From: Bacillota bacterium | GTDB taxonomy: Bacteria > Bacillota > Sulfobacillia > Sulfobacillales > Sulfobacillaceae | Assembly (NCBI GenBank): GCA_021821465.1 | Contig: JAKACM010000022.1 | Coordinates: 1-53,869, forward strand | DNA length: 53,869 nt | Direction of reading: 5' to 3' | Shown: piece after piece, positions 27,829-36,691 of the stretch | How positions within the stretch are numbered: the first letter of the stretch is position 1 | Layout of the letters: the number at the start of each line of letters is the position of its first letter | Made by a program: the position numbers and the translations under genes | The notes under the pieces: generated by a model | The model's database searches: none | The model's input: only the letters and a program-made list of their open reading frames with translations | Told to the model about the DNA's origin: nothing

Positions 27829-29739
27829 ATGGGAAATGAGGTGGTTGCGATCTGCGGAATAGCAGGGATATGGCATCGAGAACGTCCCGTACAAGCCGGC
27901 GACCTGACGGGCATGCTTAATGCGATGATCCATCGCGGGCCTGACGACGAGGGCCGTTTTACCGACCGCAATATGGGATTCGGTATGCGGCGTCTGGCTG
28001 TTATTGATGTTCTTCATGGGAAGCAGCCCTATTATTCGGAAGACGGAAAAGTTGTTGCGGTATATAACGGCGAGCTTTACAATTATCCGGAATTGAAAAT
28101 TCTCACTGAATCTTTGGGTCACCGTCTAAACAGTCGTGCGGACGGAGAAGTGCTGGTACATTTGTATGAAGAATTCGGGATGGGATTTCTGGAACGTTTG
28201 TCCGGAATGTATGCCTTCGCGTTATGGGACCGAAGGACACACCGTCTGATTCTTGCGCGGGACCGCGTCGGGCAGAAGCCTTTGTATCTCTACGAAACAG
28301 CTGACATGCTGGCCTTTTCTTCGGAATTGAAATCCTTCACCTATTTGAACGGGTTTCACTTTGAAGTGGATCCTAAAATGATTGCCAGTTATTTAGGTCA
28401 TCGTTTTGTTCCTGCCCCTCACACCTTGGTGAAGAATGTCACCAAACTGCGCCCCGGTGAAGTGATGGTTATTCACCATGATGGTCGAAAACAAAGGTGG
28501 CAATATTGGGTTCCCTCGATCAAGGAACCCGAGTCCCTACGGCAGATGACTTATTGGGCGGATCGACTTCATGGACTGCTGGTAGATGTGATTCGGGGGC
28601 ATTTAGCTTCAGATGTTCCGCTAGGGGTTTTCCTCTCGGGAGGGCTCGATTCCAGTATTTTGACAGCCCTTCAAGCCGGGTCCCTTAAACGCCCTGTGGA
28701 AGCATGGTCGGCGACATTTCCCTCCAAATATCCGGGATATGATGAATTGCCTTGGGCTGAGAAAGTGGCCCAAGCCTATGGAATAAAACTGCACCGGGTC
28801 GATGTTGATTTGGCGATTACACCCCAACGGGTCCGGGAATTAGCCTATGTTTTAGATGAACCCATGGCGGATCCCACCGTGCTGCCGCTTGATGGTGTGG
28901 CCAAAGCGGCAGCCGAGCAGGAAACGGTAATGATATCGGGCGAGGGTTCCGACGAAATTTTTGCCGGCTATGCAGGGTATGGCGAAGTCCAGAGTCTTGC
29001 TTGGCTGCGATTAATTCCGTTGGCAGCCAGAAATTTGTGGATCCGTCACCATTGGCCCGGTGCTAATGCGTTTCGCCGGAGCACCGAGCCGATTGCAGCT
29101 CGCTACCGTGGAGTGGGTTTTACTTTCAGCCCCGAGGAACAGCAACGTATTCTCAAAGCAGAGTGGGTGCAGCCCGATCGCCCGGGAGCCGTCAAGGAAT
29201 ATTGGGAAACCCACCAGCACCTGCCCGATCTCCAGATGATGCAAGGATTTGATGTGCAGTGGTTTCTGCCGGATGACGTTCTGCTTAAAGCCGATCGCAT
29301 CGGCATGCATCATAACTTGGAGATTCGCGTCCCCTTTTGCGATCACGAGATCGTTGATTTAGCTCTGAGTCTACCCTTGGCGTTACGCCGTTACGGAAAA
29401 ACCGACAAGCGAGTGTTGCGCACAGTCGCCAAACGAGTATTGCCTTTAGATGTCGTCAAAAGGCCCAAGCAGGGATTTCCGACGCCTCTGACGGATCTTT
29501 TAGGAGGAGCCTTGCATGACATCGCTTGGGACACGTTGTCAAGCGACACGGCCTTGACTCAGGAATGGTTCAACCTCAACGAAATCCACCGGCTATTGGC
29601 CGATATGGGACCTGGACAAGGCACTACGGCAAGGAAAATTTATTCGTTGCTGATGCTGGAATTGTGGGCGGAAGAACTCAATCAGAAGGTGCGAGACGCC
29701 CAGCAACGAGGTTATTCATCTTCGGCTTTTTGGTCATGA
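27829..29739 (+). CDS. asnB: Asparagine synthetase, glutamine-hydrolysing
   Basis: AsnB amidates aspartate using glutamine and ATP. The N-terminal Ntn glutaminase domain (residues 1-210) contains MIHRGPDDEG and YNGELYN; the C-terminal synthetase domain has the PP-loop LSGGLDSS. The catalytic Cys must become the N-terminus, and the conserved CGIAGIW starts at codon nine of this frame. The codon where ATG is expected (27850-27852) is ATC. GAGGTG (27838-27843) is spaced ideally for ATC, while ATG 27829 has no binding site. Initiation may therefore be at ATC 27850 (629 aa), or a short propeptide is removed. Coordinates given are the ATG frame. Confidence 0.93.
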   Translation: MGNEVVAICGIAGIWHRERPVQAGDLTGMLNAMIHRGPDDEGRFTDRNMGFGMRRLAVIDVLHGKQPYYSEDGKVVAVYNGELYNYPELKILTESLGHRLNSRADGEVLVHLYEEFGMGFLERLSGMYAFALWDRRTHRLILARDRVGQKPLYLYETADMLAFSSELKSFTYLNGFHFEVDPKMIASYLGHRFVPAPHTLVKNVTKLRPGEVMVIHHDGRKQRWQYWVPSIKEPESLRQMTYWADRLHGLLVDVIRGHLASDVPLGVFLSGGLDSSILTALQAGSLKRPVEAWSATFPSKYPGYDELPWAEKVAQAYGIKLHRVDVDLAITPQRVRELAYVLDEPMADPTVLPLDGVAKAAAEQETVMISGEGSDEIFAGYAGYGEVQSLAWLRLIPLAARNLWIRHHWPGANAFRRSTEPIAARYRGVGFTFSPEEQQRILKAEWVQPDRPGAVKEYWETHQHLPDLQMMQGFDVQWFLPDDVLLKADRIGMHHNLEIRVPFCDHEIVDLALSLPLALRRYGKTDKRVLRTVAKRVLPLDVVKRPKQGFPTPLTDLLGGALHDIAWDTLSSDTALTQEWFNLNEIHRLLADMGPGQGTTARKIYSLLMLELWAEELNQKVRDAQQRGYSSSAFWS

Positions 29740-29994
29740 CTCTGATTGAAGCCAGGAATCAGGCTCCCGCAATTGACGCACCGCGGATTTGGGGGAGGCC
29801 AACCGCCTAGTGGTTTCAAAGCCCATGGCTGTGCGAGCTTCTCGTAACACCATACGCACTTTTTCCTCTGCTGCCTGCAGACGGTAGATGTGAAAGTCGC
29901 AGTATTCCGTTGATGCGTGGACAAATGCCTGTTCCGCCAGGTTTCGTTCTTTCACCGCTTCTTCGAGCGCTTCTTTCCATGGATTCCAGGTCAT
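29734..29994 (-). CDS. DUF2508-like (YaaL-type) small protein
   Basis: This 86-residue, mostly helical protein has the pattern of the Firmicute DUF2508 family: WKEALEEAVKERNLAEQAFVHASTEYCDFHIYRLQAAEEKVRMVLREAR. Function of the family is unknown. The ATG at 29994 is preceded by a strong AAGGAGG. The gene runs towards asnB and the two coding ends overlap by six bases. Confidence 0.75.
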   Translation of the reverse strand: MTWNPWKEALEEAVKERNLAEQAFVHASTEYCDFHIYRLQAAEEKVRMVLREARTAMGFETTRRLASPKSAVRQLREPDSWLQSES

Positions 29995-30597
29995 GATCTT
30001 GTCCTCCTTACATTGATTAATCGCCGCGTGCTGGGGTTGTGAGCAGGCGGCGTGTCTCGTTTGTGTTATATGTTATGCATGGCACTCGCAAAGAAGACCA
30101 AAAAACCAAAAAATAATTGGAAAATTGAACCAATCACGAGGAAGGCCGACCGCCAGTCAGATATTTACTGCGAACCTTGGTGACTCGCCTAGGGGAGCGC
30201 CCTCCGGTGGACGAGGGGTCCTTGAGACCATAAGAAGCCGCGACGTGATGAAGCAGACAGGTGGCAACACACTGGACCAGCAACGATCGAATGTGGATAA
30301 GTCCATCAGAACGGTATATGCAAGACGCCGACTTGCGAGAGCCCGGCGAAAAGCATTTATGCCTCATACGTCATCTAGGGGACCAAGTTTCTTGTCCAAT
30401 TTGCCGCTACTGTGCGTGAACACTCGTGCAAGCGCCTTGGGGCCCGTCATGTCTTGGTATTTTCGTATTTAAATTGCCCTTGACACGCCTGAACAAGCTA
30501 AGCCTGAAAAATCCGAGCAAGATATCCTCATTGAAACATTGCGCGATATCAAAGAGGGATCTGACTCTTTCGGCTTTCACAACCGAGGGATGAGAAA
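29995..30597. other. Gene-poor interval, possibly decayed sequence
   Basis: No convincing gene lies here. A 115-aa forward frame (30125-30472) has low-complexity, Arg/Ser-rich composition and no binding site. A second frame after it (about 30471-30650, with TPEQAKPEKSEQDILIETLR) looks protein-like but has no start codon before the middle of the segment. It could be a remnant of a lost gene. I could not assign the stretch to a known RNA. Confidence 0.35.
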
Positions 30598-30618
30598 CCC
30601 CGAGAAATCTTCCCGGGG
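30598..30618 (-). terminator. Terminator of the DsrE-like gene
   Basis: On the reverse strand CCCCG (30618-30614) pairs with CGGGG (30602-30598) and TTTCTC follows. It lies about 20 bases behind the stop of the DsrE-like gene. Confidence 0.5.
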
Positions 30619-30636
30619 ACCCATTTTACGCGAAAA

Positions 30637-30981
30637 TCAGGGTTTAATGTAGGCCATGCCTTGTTGTTGGCGTCTCACCAATTCGCCCACGGCCGAGGGG
30701 ACGATCTTCACACCCCCCACGAGTTCTGTCTCGTCAATTCCTTTGCCCCGCATCGTGTTGTGACAAACGGCGACTACAACTCCTTGACTTTGCAGCATTT
30801 TCACTTCCGATTTGAGTGAGCTTTCTCGGTCTACAACCAGAGTGATGGCGTCACCTTGAACAACGAGTTCCACAGGAATTTCCGGCATCTCGGTTCGAAG
30901 GTTCTCAATATTTTTAAGTGCACTGCGCTGTTTTTGTACGGATGACTCATTGATATGAAACACGACCCCTTGCTCAATCAT
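30637..30981 (-). CDS. DsrE/DsrF-like family protein
   Basis: The 114-residue protein has the compact alpha/beta pattern of the DsrE superfamily: VVFHINES, IENLRTEMPEIPVELVVQGDAITLVV, then a conserved Cys in GVVVAVCHNTMRGKGI, and PSAVGELVRRQQQGMAYIKP at the end. Some relatives carry sulfur on this Cys in sulfur-oxidation or thiolation pathways; others are uncharacterised. ATG 30981 follows AAGGAGG. It is single-standing, so a role in sulfur trafficking is inference. Confidence 0.82.
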   Translation of the reverse strand: MIEQGVVFHINESSVQKQRSALKNIENLRTEMPEIPVELVVQGDAITLVVDRESSLKSEVKMLQSQGVVVAVCHNTMRGKGIDETELVGGVKIVPSAVGELVRRQQQGMAYIKP

Positions 30982-31126
30982 CTATTTGCCCTCCTTGCAT
31001 GTCGGCCATGTATCCAAGCATCTGGATTGGATATCTGGAATGCCAGTTAGGACTTTAGCATAGCATTTTCTCCGAAGTGGATTCATGGCTGAATTTGGTC
31101 GCGAAACTGGATACGGATCCAAGCCG

Positions 31127-31135
31127 TGGTATAGT
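31127..31135 (+). promoter_or_regulatory. Candidate extended -10 promoter for the TPR gene
   Basis: TGG-TATAGT stands about 55 bases before the TPR gene start. No clear -35 is seen. Confidence 0.4.
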
Positions 31136-31189
31136 TAACGGTAGAGAGTTGGAACGGTAAGATAAAATATCATGAGGTGAGAGCCATTC

Positions 31190-31672
31190 ATGAAAGAGCC
31201 GGATTTAACGCTAATTCGCCACCTAAGAAATCATGGCAAGTTTGCAGAAGCTCAGGTGCAACTGGCCCAATGGATGGAGAAAGAATCTGACAACCCGTAT
31301 CTTGAATTCGAAATGGGATTAATTTTGGACGCGTTGAACCAACTTGGCGAGGCGATTGACTTTTATCGCCGTGCCTTGGAGCATGATCCGCCTAACGCTC
31401 TAAAACGGCGTGTTCTCATTAGTTTGGCTAATGATTTGCGACTTAGAGGTCAAATCTATGACTCCCGTCAGTGGCTGGAACAAGCGCGCAAGGAATTCCC
31501 ACACGATATGGCCATTGATCTGTTCTATGCACTGTCTTTGTGGAAGGACGACGATCGCGGCAGTGCATTCCGTATGTTATGGACCATGATTCTCAGCGAA
31601 CCTGCATTCAAGGATTTGGACCCTTACCGGACGACCTTGCGGCATTACAGTTATCATTTTAACGATCGTTGA
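31190..31672 (+). CDS. Tetratricopeptide repeat protein
   Basis: This 160-residue protein consists of helical TPR-like repeats: FAEAQVQLAQWMEKESDNPYLEFEMGLILDALNQLGEAIDFYRRALEHDPP, then a second pair (IYDSRQWLEQARKEFP). TPR repeats mediate protein-protein contacts. No signal peptide or enzyme domain is seen. It appears to be a single gene; its partner is unknown. Confidence 0.8.
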   Translation: MKEPDLTLIRHLRNHGKFAEAQVQLAQWMEKESDNPYLEFEMGLILDALNQLGEAIDFYRRALEHDPPNALKRRVLISLANDLRLRGQIYDSRQWLEQARKEFPHDMAIDLFYALSLWKDDDRGSAFRMLWTMILSEPAFKDLDPYRTTLRHYSYHFNDR

Positions 31673-31788
31673 AACCCATAGATGGGCCGGCTCCTAACTT
31701 TGCTTGGCTCGGGTTAAGACAATAAGTGGATATCCAGGCTGATTTCCGTTTACTATGTGCCAATTAGACTCTTAAGGAGGGAATCGGA

Positions 31789-32265
31789 ATGGGGAACTTG
31801 AAGGGAAGCGCCCAACGAGTCCAGAACAAACTCAGAGAATTGGGATACACAAATGATGTCGTGGAGCTTCCCGGCAGTACTCGAACCGCCCAAGACGCCG
31901 CCAGGGCCATAGGGTGCGAGGTTGCACAAATTGCAAAGTCGATTATCTTCCGGCTGGAAAACGCGGACAATCCTTTGCTGCTTGTTGCCTGCGGCGTGAA
32001 TCGTGTCAACGAAAAGAAGCTATCGAGTCATCTGAACGACACAATCGGAAAAGCCGACGCAGACTTTGTCCGGCAACGCACAGGATTTGTTATAGGAGGA
32101 GTTCCGCCCTTGGGACATATGGAAGCTATCACGACAATCGTTGATCAAGATCTCTTGCAGTTCGAAATAATCTGGGCGGCGGCAGGACATCCGCAAGCGG
32201 TATTTAAATTAACTCCCTATGAATTGGTCGAAATGACACGCGGAACGGTCATCGACATACAGTAG
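31789..32265 (+). CDS. YbaK/EbsC family aminoacyl-tRNA deacylase-like protein
   Basis: The protein (158 aa) matches the YbaK/ProX editing domain family, members of which hydrolyse mischarged tRNAs such as Cys-tRNA-Pro. Key features are QIAKSIIFRL with the conserved Lys, VNEKKLSSHL, RQRTGFVIGGVPPLGH and WAAAGHPQAVFKLTPYEL. ATG 31789 follows AAGGAGGG. Substrate specificity cannot be told from sequence. It stands alone and converges with ppc. Confidence 0.88.
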   Translation: MGNLKGSAQRVQNKLRELGYTNDVVELPGSTRTAQDAARAIGCEVAQIAKSIIFRLENADNPLLLVACGVNRVNEKKLSSHLNDTIGKADADFVRQRTGFVIGGVPPLGHMEAITTIVDQDLLQFEIIWAAAGHPQAVFKLTPYELVEMTRGTVIDIQ

Positions 32266-32321
32266 AACCTCGGGCGGCATGTCATTTCAGCCACTGTGCT
32301 GAGACCCCCCCTCCCTTCTTG

Positions 32322-34934
32322 TTATCCCGTATTGCGCATTCCCAAAGCAATGCCCTCCATAGTTTTGGCAATAAGCGGAAGAAGATCATCATTTTGGTTT
32401 TCGCGGTACTTTGCCAGTAGTTCTATTTGGATATAGTTCAGCGGATCGACATGGGGATTGCGCCATTGGATTACATCCTGCAACCGCGGTTGGTCATCCA
32501 ATAATTGGGAATGACCCGTGATGGTGAGCAAGGAATCATGCAGTCGATTGTACTCATCTTGAATCAGAGGCCAAAACTCCTCGCTCAATTTGGCAGGGAC
32601 TAAGTCATGGTAGGCCATTGCGACATGAAGATCGCACTTGACCAACGCCAGTTCAAAATTGTGTATTGTGGTGGTCCAAAACGGCCAGGAATGATACCAA
32701 TCTTTTAAGAGATCGGCTTTTCCGTCACGGATCGCTCTATCCAGCGCGTGCCCTGCCCCGTACCATCCGGGCAATAACATGCGATTTTGTGTCCATGAAA
32801 AAACCCAGGGAATGGCCCGCAAGTCTTCCCACCGAAATTGCTCACGCCACGAGGGACGGGAACCCCAATTCAAGGCACTCATTTCACGAATAGGAGTAAC
32901 CGCCATGAAATAGTCCCAAAAGTCGGGATGGTTGATCAATCGGCGATAGTGCTGGAAAGCCATATCCGCTAAATGGTCCATTTCCAAGAGCGTCGACGTG
33001 TCGGGATCGAGGCTGGGGAATAAGACGGCTCGGGCATGAGACACGACCATGAGTTCAAGGCTGCGATAGGCGATTTTCGGCAGTAAAAATTTCTGAGAGA
33101 GCACCTCCCCTTGCTGGGTAATGCGTAAAAAGCTCCGGACGCTGGCAGTGGGCTGTCCTGTAATAGCATAGGAAGTGGGGCCACCGCCCCGTCCTAAAGC
33201 TCCACCACGGCCATGAAAGAATCCGAGATGTAATTGTTGATCTTTGGCCCACTCGGTCAGCACCAGTTGGGCCTGAAATATGGCCCATGAGGCTGTCAGA
33301 CTTCCCGCATCTTTGGTGCTATCCGAATAGCCTAGCATGACCTCTTGATAGTTCTGACGGCGAGAAATGTGCTCCTGCCATAAGTGATCCTGATTCACTT
33401 TACTCATCAGGTTCCGAACCCCTTGCAAATCTTCCAAGGTTTCTACCACGGGAATAATATTGACGGACAAATAAGGGTCGGTGAGGTGTATGAGGAACAG
33501 TACCGACAGCAAGTCGCTGGCGTGGTGCGCCATGCTGACAAGGTAATTGCGGATGCCTTCATTTTCTGAGACGCGTTGATGGTGGGCCATAAGCTCCAAG
33601 ACATCTTTGAGATCCTGCGTCACCGGACTTTGGGGGTTGAATCGCGGAGGATTATGCCATGCCTTGTGAATTCGAGCGATTCGCTCGTCATCACTCGACT
33701 GCAAGTAATCCGGTCCCAGAATTTCCGCCATTGCTTGAGTATGTACCCGGCTATGCTGGCGAATGTCCAAAGCGGCCAAATGCAGGCCAAAAATGGAGAT
33801 TTGTCGCAATAACACCCGTAATTCCCGAGGCCAGCGGTCGGGATTGAGATCCCAGTGATTAGCGAGTTGTCGGACGTCTTGCCAAAAGCTGTGGGTTGAG
33901 ACATAACCACCCAGACGACAACTGAGTGTGACTTTAAGTTTTTCTGCAATTAATCCGATCATTTGACGTAATGGTTCTTGAGGATAACGCTGTCTTAGGT
34001 CTGCCGCCTTATCGAGAAATAGGCGTCCTTGTAAGCCTAGCCATCGTTCCAATGCCTCAGGATCGTGAATATACTCGGGATCGGCACTAAGAGTCCGTTC
34101 CAGTTCGTCCAAAGAACGCAAATACAGCTCAATGGCAACTTCGTGATGCCTCAGCAGGGTTTTTTGTGTGATGGCTGCGTCTACAAACGGGTGACCGTCT
34201 CGATCACCGCCGATCCAAGAATCAATAGCCCATGAAACCGGGGTCCTATGATTTAATGCCGTGTCCAAATCATCAAAAATCAACGGCAGCGTGTGAAACA
34301 GAGACTGTCGAATGTAATATAACCCGAGTTCCACTTCATCCATGACGGTAGGACGAGCGGCGCGTTGGCTTGGGGTGCGCCATAAAACACGAACCAGCTC
34401 GGTAAGTTCATGACGCCAAATGACATCAGACGCGTCGAAGTCGGGATGCTCCAGTAAATCGGCGATTTTTCTGATATGTTGCAGGATAGTGCGCCTGGTA
34501 CTCTCTGTGGGGTGTGATGTCAGGACCAGCCGTCCTTCCACCTCGTCCGAACCCTCAAGCGGGTGTGAATGGGACATGAGTTCGGCCAATTCTCGGATTG
34601 AACCTCTTAGGGGTGGTGATGCCGCGTGACGACGATTCTCAACCAGATGACTGCGATGGAGATCTTCCGTTAAATTCTGCAAGCGGATTTTTTCACTCAA
34701 CAAACGTATGGTGCGATCCAATACGGCCAATGCAGCAGGGTTAATGTATCCCCGTAGCCGATAGGGAACCTGTTCGATTCGTAATCGTTCCGCCGCTGAA
34801 AATGCTTCTGCCGATCTTTGGACAACCCCTGCTGTTTCTTCGTCTTTCACCACGCCGTATAAAATTTCCCACAGCATTTGTACGGTATTCTGCCACCCGG
34901 GCATCTGTGAAGATTCCGAAGCCCTAATGTTCAC
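32322..34934 (-). CDS. ppc: Phosphoenolpyruvate carboxylase
   Basis: PEP carboxylase makes oxaloacetate from PEP and bicarbonate, refilling the citric acid cycle. The 870-residue product carries the catalytic-His motif LVLTSHPTESTRR, the PEP-binding GFFHGRGGALGRGGGPT and the C-terminal family tail ending in MRNTG. WAIDSWIGGDRDGHPFVD is also typical. Translation starts at GTG 34934. It lies behind folE on the same strand but has its own promoter region. Autotrophic or anaplerotic carbon flow together with ppdK is plausible. Confidence 0.97.
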   Translation of the reverse strand: MNIRASESSQMPGWQNTVQMLWEILYGVVKDEETAGVVQRSAEAFSAAERLRIEQVPYRLRGYINPAALAVLDRTIRLLSEKIRLQNLTEDLHRSHLVENRRHAASPPLRGSIRELAELMSHSHPLEGSDEVEGRLVLTSHPTESTRRTILQHIRKIADLLEHPDFDASDVIWRHELTELVRVLWRTPSQRAARPTVMDEVELGLYYIRQSLFHTLPLIFDDLDTALNHRTPVSWAIDSWIGGDRDGHPFVDAAITQKTLLRHHEVAIELYLRSLDELERTLSADPEYIHDPEALERWLGLQGRLFLDKAADLRQRYPQEPLRQMIGLIAEKLKVTLSCRLGGYVSTHSFWQDVRQLANHWDLNPDRWPRELRVLLRQISIFGLHLAALDIRQHSRVHTQAMAEILGPDYLQSSDDERIARIHKAWHNPPRFNPQSPVTQDLKDVLELMAHHQRVSENEGIRNYLVSMAHHASDLLSVLFLIHLTDPYLSVNIIPVVETLEDLQGVRNLMSKVNQDHLWQEHISRRQNYQEVMLGYSDSTKDAGSLTASWAIFQAQLVLTEWAKDQQLHLGFFHGRGGALGRGGGPTSYAITGQPTASVRSFLRITQQGEVLSQKFLLPKIAYRSLELMVVSHARAVLFPSLDPDTSTLLEMDHLADMAFQHYRRLINHPDFWDYFMAVTPIREMSALNWGSRPSWREQFRWEDLRAIPWVFSWTQNRMLLPGWYGAGHALDRAIRDGKADLLKDWYHSWPFWTTTIHNFELALVKCDLHVAMAYHDLVPAKLSEEFWPLIQDEYNRLHDSLLTITGHSQLLDDQPRLQDVIQWRNPHVDPLNYIQIELLAKYRENQNDDLLPLIAKTMEGIALGMRNTG

Positions 34935-34969
34935 GGGCTCACACCCTTCCCTATGGTTACTCTATTTGA

Positions 34970-34993
34970 ATATTAATACATTAATATATTATA
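34970..34993 (-). promoter_or_regulatory. ppc promoter -10 and adjoining palindrome
   Basis: Reading the reverse strand, TATAAT (34993-34988) is followed directly by the perfect palindrome ATATTAAT-GT-ATTAATAT (34987-34970), which would cover the transcription start. A weak -35 (TGCTTG) lies 17 bases upstream. The palindrome is placed like a repressor operator, although AT-rich DNA produces such patterns easily. Confidence 0.5.
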
Positions 34994-35004
34994 AGCGTGG
35001 GGGG

Positions 35005-35037
35005 AACCCGCAAGCACGAAAGATCTGCCTGCGGGTT
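35005..35037 (-). terminator. Hairpin between folE and ppc
   Basis: AACCCGCA (35005-35012) pairs with TGCGGGTT (35030-35037). It lies five bases behind the folE stop. On the reverse strand no T-run follows, so it may act as a weak terminator or as an mRNA 3'-end stabiliser. Confidence 0.45.
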
Positions 35038-35041
35038 TGTT

Positions 35042-35701
35042 CTACCCCAAATTGAGCATGCGCAGGATTTCTTGCTGGCGATCACTACCTTCATATGCGC
35101 CACGGGAGGCCATTGTCACGGTTTTGCTGCCGGGTTTTTTAATTCCGCGCATAGTCATGCATAAGTGTTCTGCCTCAATGACGACCATAACGCCCACTGC
35201 ATTGAGGTCGTGTTCGAGGGTATCGGCAATAATATTAGTCATACGTTCTTGGATCTGCGGACGTTTGGCGACTATATCGACGAGCCTGGCCAATTTTGAG
35301 AGACCGGTAACAATGCCATGGCGGGGTAGGTACGCCACATGAGCCTCACCAAAAAAAGGCAGCAGATGATGTTCGCACAAGGAATAAAAAGGGATGTCTT
35401 TGACTAATACCACTTCATCGTGATCCACGTGAAAACGTGCAGTCAGGACTTCAGATGGATCACGGTGAAGTCCGGCAAAAATTTCTTCGTACATTCTTGC
35501 GACACGGGCGGGAGTGTCTCGCAAGCCTTCTCGGTCAGGGTGTTCCCCTATAGCCTCCAGTATCATTCTTACCGCCTGTTCCACTTTTTTTCGATCGACA
35601 GGTGATTCTTCCGCACTCTCTTTTATGTCGGCTGAAGTCATAGCCAAGATCGTGTCTTTTGTTTCCGGGCTGTTTTTTTTCGGGCGCAAGGATTGTGACA
35701 T
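35042..35701 (-). CDS. folE: GTP cyclohydrolase I
   Basis: FolE converts GTP to dihydroneopterin triphosphate, the first step of folate synthesis. The zinc site is visible in [15 protein letters not shown] (Cys and His) and EHLCMTMRG (Cys). [19 protein letters not shown] and [24 protein letters not shown] are typical. Length 219 aa includes a variable N-terminal extension. ATG 35701 is preceded by GAAGGAATAGG. No other folate genes are adjacent. Confidence 0.96.
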   Translation of the reverse strand: MSQSLRPKKNSPETKDTILAMTSADIKESAEESPVDRKKVEQAVRMILEAIGEHPDREGLRDTPARVARMYEEIFAGLHRDPSEVLTARFHVDHDEVVLVKDIPFYSLCEHHLLPFFGEAHVAYLPRHGIVTGLSKLARLVDIVAKRPQIQERMTNIIADTLEHDLNAVGVMVVIEAEHLCMTMRGIKKPGSKTVTMASRGAYEGSDRQQEILRMLNLG

Positions 35702-35861
35702 TACCTATTCCTTCTCTCTTCTGAACTGTTCATCTCCGGGAGAGCCAAAAGGCCTGGAAAACTTGACATCCCTGTGCTTTGGGACTCTTTGTATCTTCTT
35801 CATGCATCTTCTCTATGGTACCGCAAAATGACTTTGGGAATCACCTGAAATCTTAGCGGGT

Positions 35862-35877
35862 TGTGATGAAGATCACG
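35862..35877 (+). promoter_or_regulatory. Possible Crp/Fnr-family site
   Basis: TGTGA-N6-TCACG matches the general Crp/Fnr pattern TGTGA-N6-TCACA in nine of ten positions. It lies between the divergent folE and tetR genes, 160 bases from folE. No well-placed promoter was found beside it. The surrounding 35702-36000 holds no gene I can support. Confidence 0.3.
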
Positions 35878-36000
35878 AAAGAGACTAGGGGGGTTGACAA
35901 AGACAAACCCTCGGAGAATAGGAGCCGAGGACTTCGCTGTCTTTCATGCTTATTTTGGCAAAGGGAGTTGCAAAATAATGCATCCCTCCGGTCAGACCAC

Positions 36001-36044
36001 TTGTCGGTCCGTTTCAATGAGGTTATAATGAGTGAACGTTCACT
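36001..36044 (+). promoter_or_regulatory. tetR promoter with palindromic operator
   Basis: -35 TTGTCG (36001-36006) and perfect -10 TATAAT (36024-36029) are spaced 17 bases. The 14-bp perfect palindrome AGTGAACGTTCACT (36031-36044) follows directly and covers the likely transcription start. This placement and sequence style are typical for autorepression by a TetR-family protein. Confidence 0.75.
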
Positions 36045-36064
36045 TTATAAGGGGGAATGGAATC

Positions 36065-36676
36065 ATGCCCAAAGTGAGCCCAAACCACAAAGAACAGCGG
36101 AAACAAGCCATTTTAGATGCTGCGCAATCGGTGTTTTTGGGAAAAGGCTATCAATTGGCGACCGTGGACGACATTGCGGCCCGCAGTCATCTCAGTGTGG
36201 GAGCTTTATACCGATATTTTCCTACCAAGAGCGATATCATGCTCACGCTCTTGGAACGAAAATTGGGGCGAACACCTCAGATCCTTGAGCGCCTCACCAG
36301 GGATATCGCAGGGGCTTGGCCGCGTCTTGTGCGATGCATTGAAATTTTCGTTCATGCTCTCCATGTTCGGCACCCCAGTACCGGGCGGTTTCTGATTGTT
36401 GCTTGGGGAGAGGCCATTCAGGACAATACCGTGCGTCAGGGTCTTCACGAGCGCTATTCCGGTCTGGTGGGCTATTTGGCCAGCATCATCGAGCAAGGTA
36501 TCATGTCCGGTGAATTCTCGCCTGCGGCAGATGCCCCCGTGATTGCCGCCATGCTTGTGGGCATGGCGGATGGCGTGACGCTGTATTGGTCTACGGGAAC
36601 CCCCGGAATGGATCTTCGCGCTATGCGTTTAACCACCCTTCAGATGCTCAGGACCTACTTGAAGCCGTCTGATTAG
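36065..36676 (+). CDS. TetR family transcriptional regulator
   Basis: The N-terminal helix-turn-helix is clear: RKQAILDAAQSVFLGKGYQLATVDDIAARSHLSVGALYRYFPTKSDIML. The remainder is the variable ligand-binding domain. I placed the start at ATG 36065 after AGGGGGAATGG (203 aa); the frame is open to 36032, but that would translate the operator. It is followed 15 bases later by a FabF-type synthase, so the ligand may be an acyl compound (inference). The operator overlapping its own promoter suggests autoregulation of the pair. Confidence 0.9.
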   Translation: MPKVSPNHKEQRKQAILDAAQSVFLGKGYQLATVDDIAARSHLSVGALYRYFPTKSDIMLTLLERKLGRTPQILERLTRDIAGAWPRLVRCIEIFVHALHVRHPSTGRFLIVAWGEAIQDNTVRQGLHERYSGLVGYLASIIEQGIMSGEFSPAADAPVIAAMLVGMADGVTLYWSTGTPGMDLRAMRLTTLQMLRTYLKPSD

Positions 36677-36691
36677 AAAGGAGTAGATTAT

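Noticed and set aside
30125..30472. 115-aa forward frame, also considered as a group II intron or structured RNA
   Set aside because: Composition looks noncoding, no binding site, and I could not find domain V or other intron landmarks, nor RNase P RNA or tmRNA motifs.
35881..35930. TTGACA at 35897 as a tetR promoter
   Set aside because: The hexamer 17 bases downstream is AATAGG, a poor -10; the promoter at 36001-36029 is far better.
35863..36288. 141-aa forward frame over the tetR promoter
   Set aside because: It runs across the promoter, operator and tetR coding region in another frame; a shadow of tetR.
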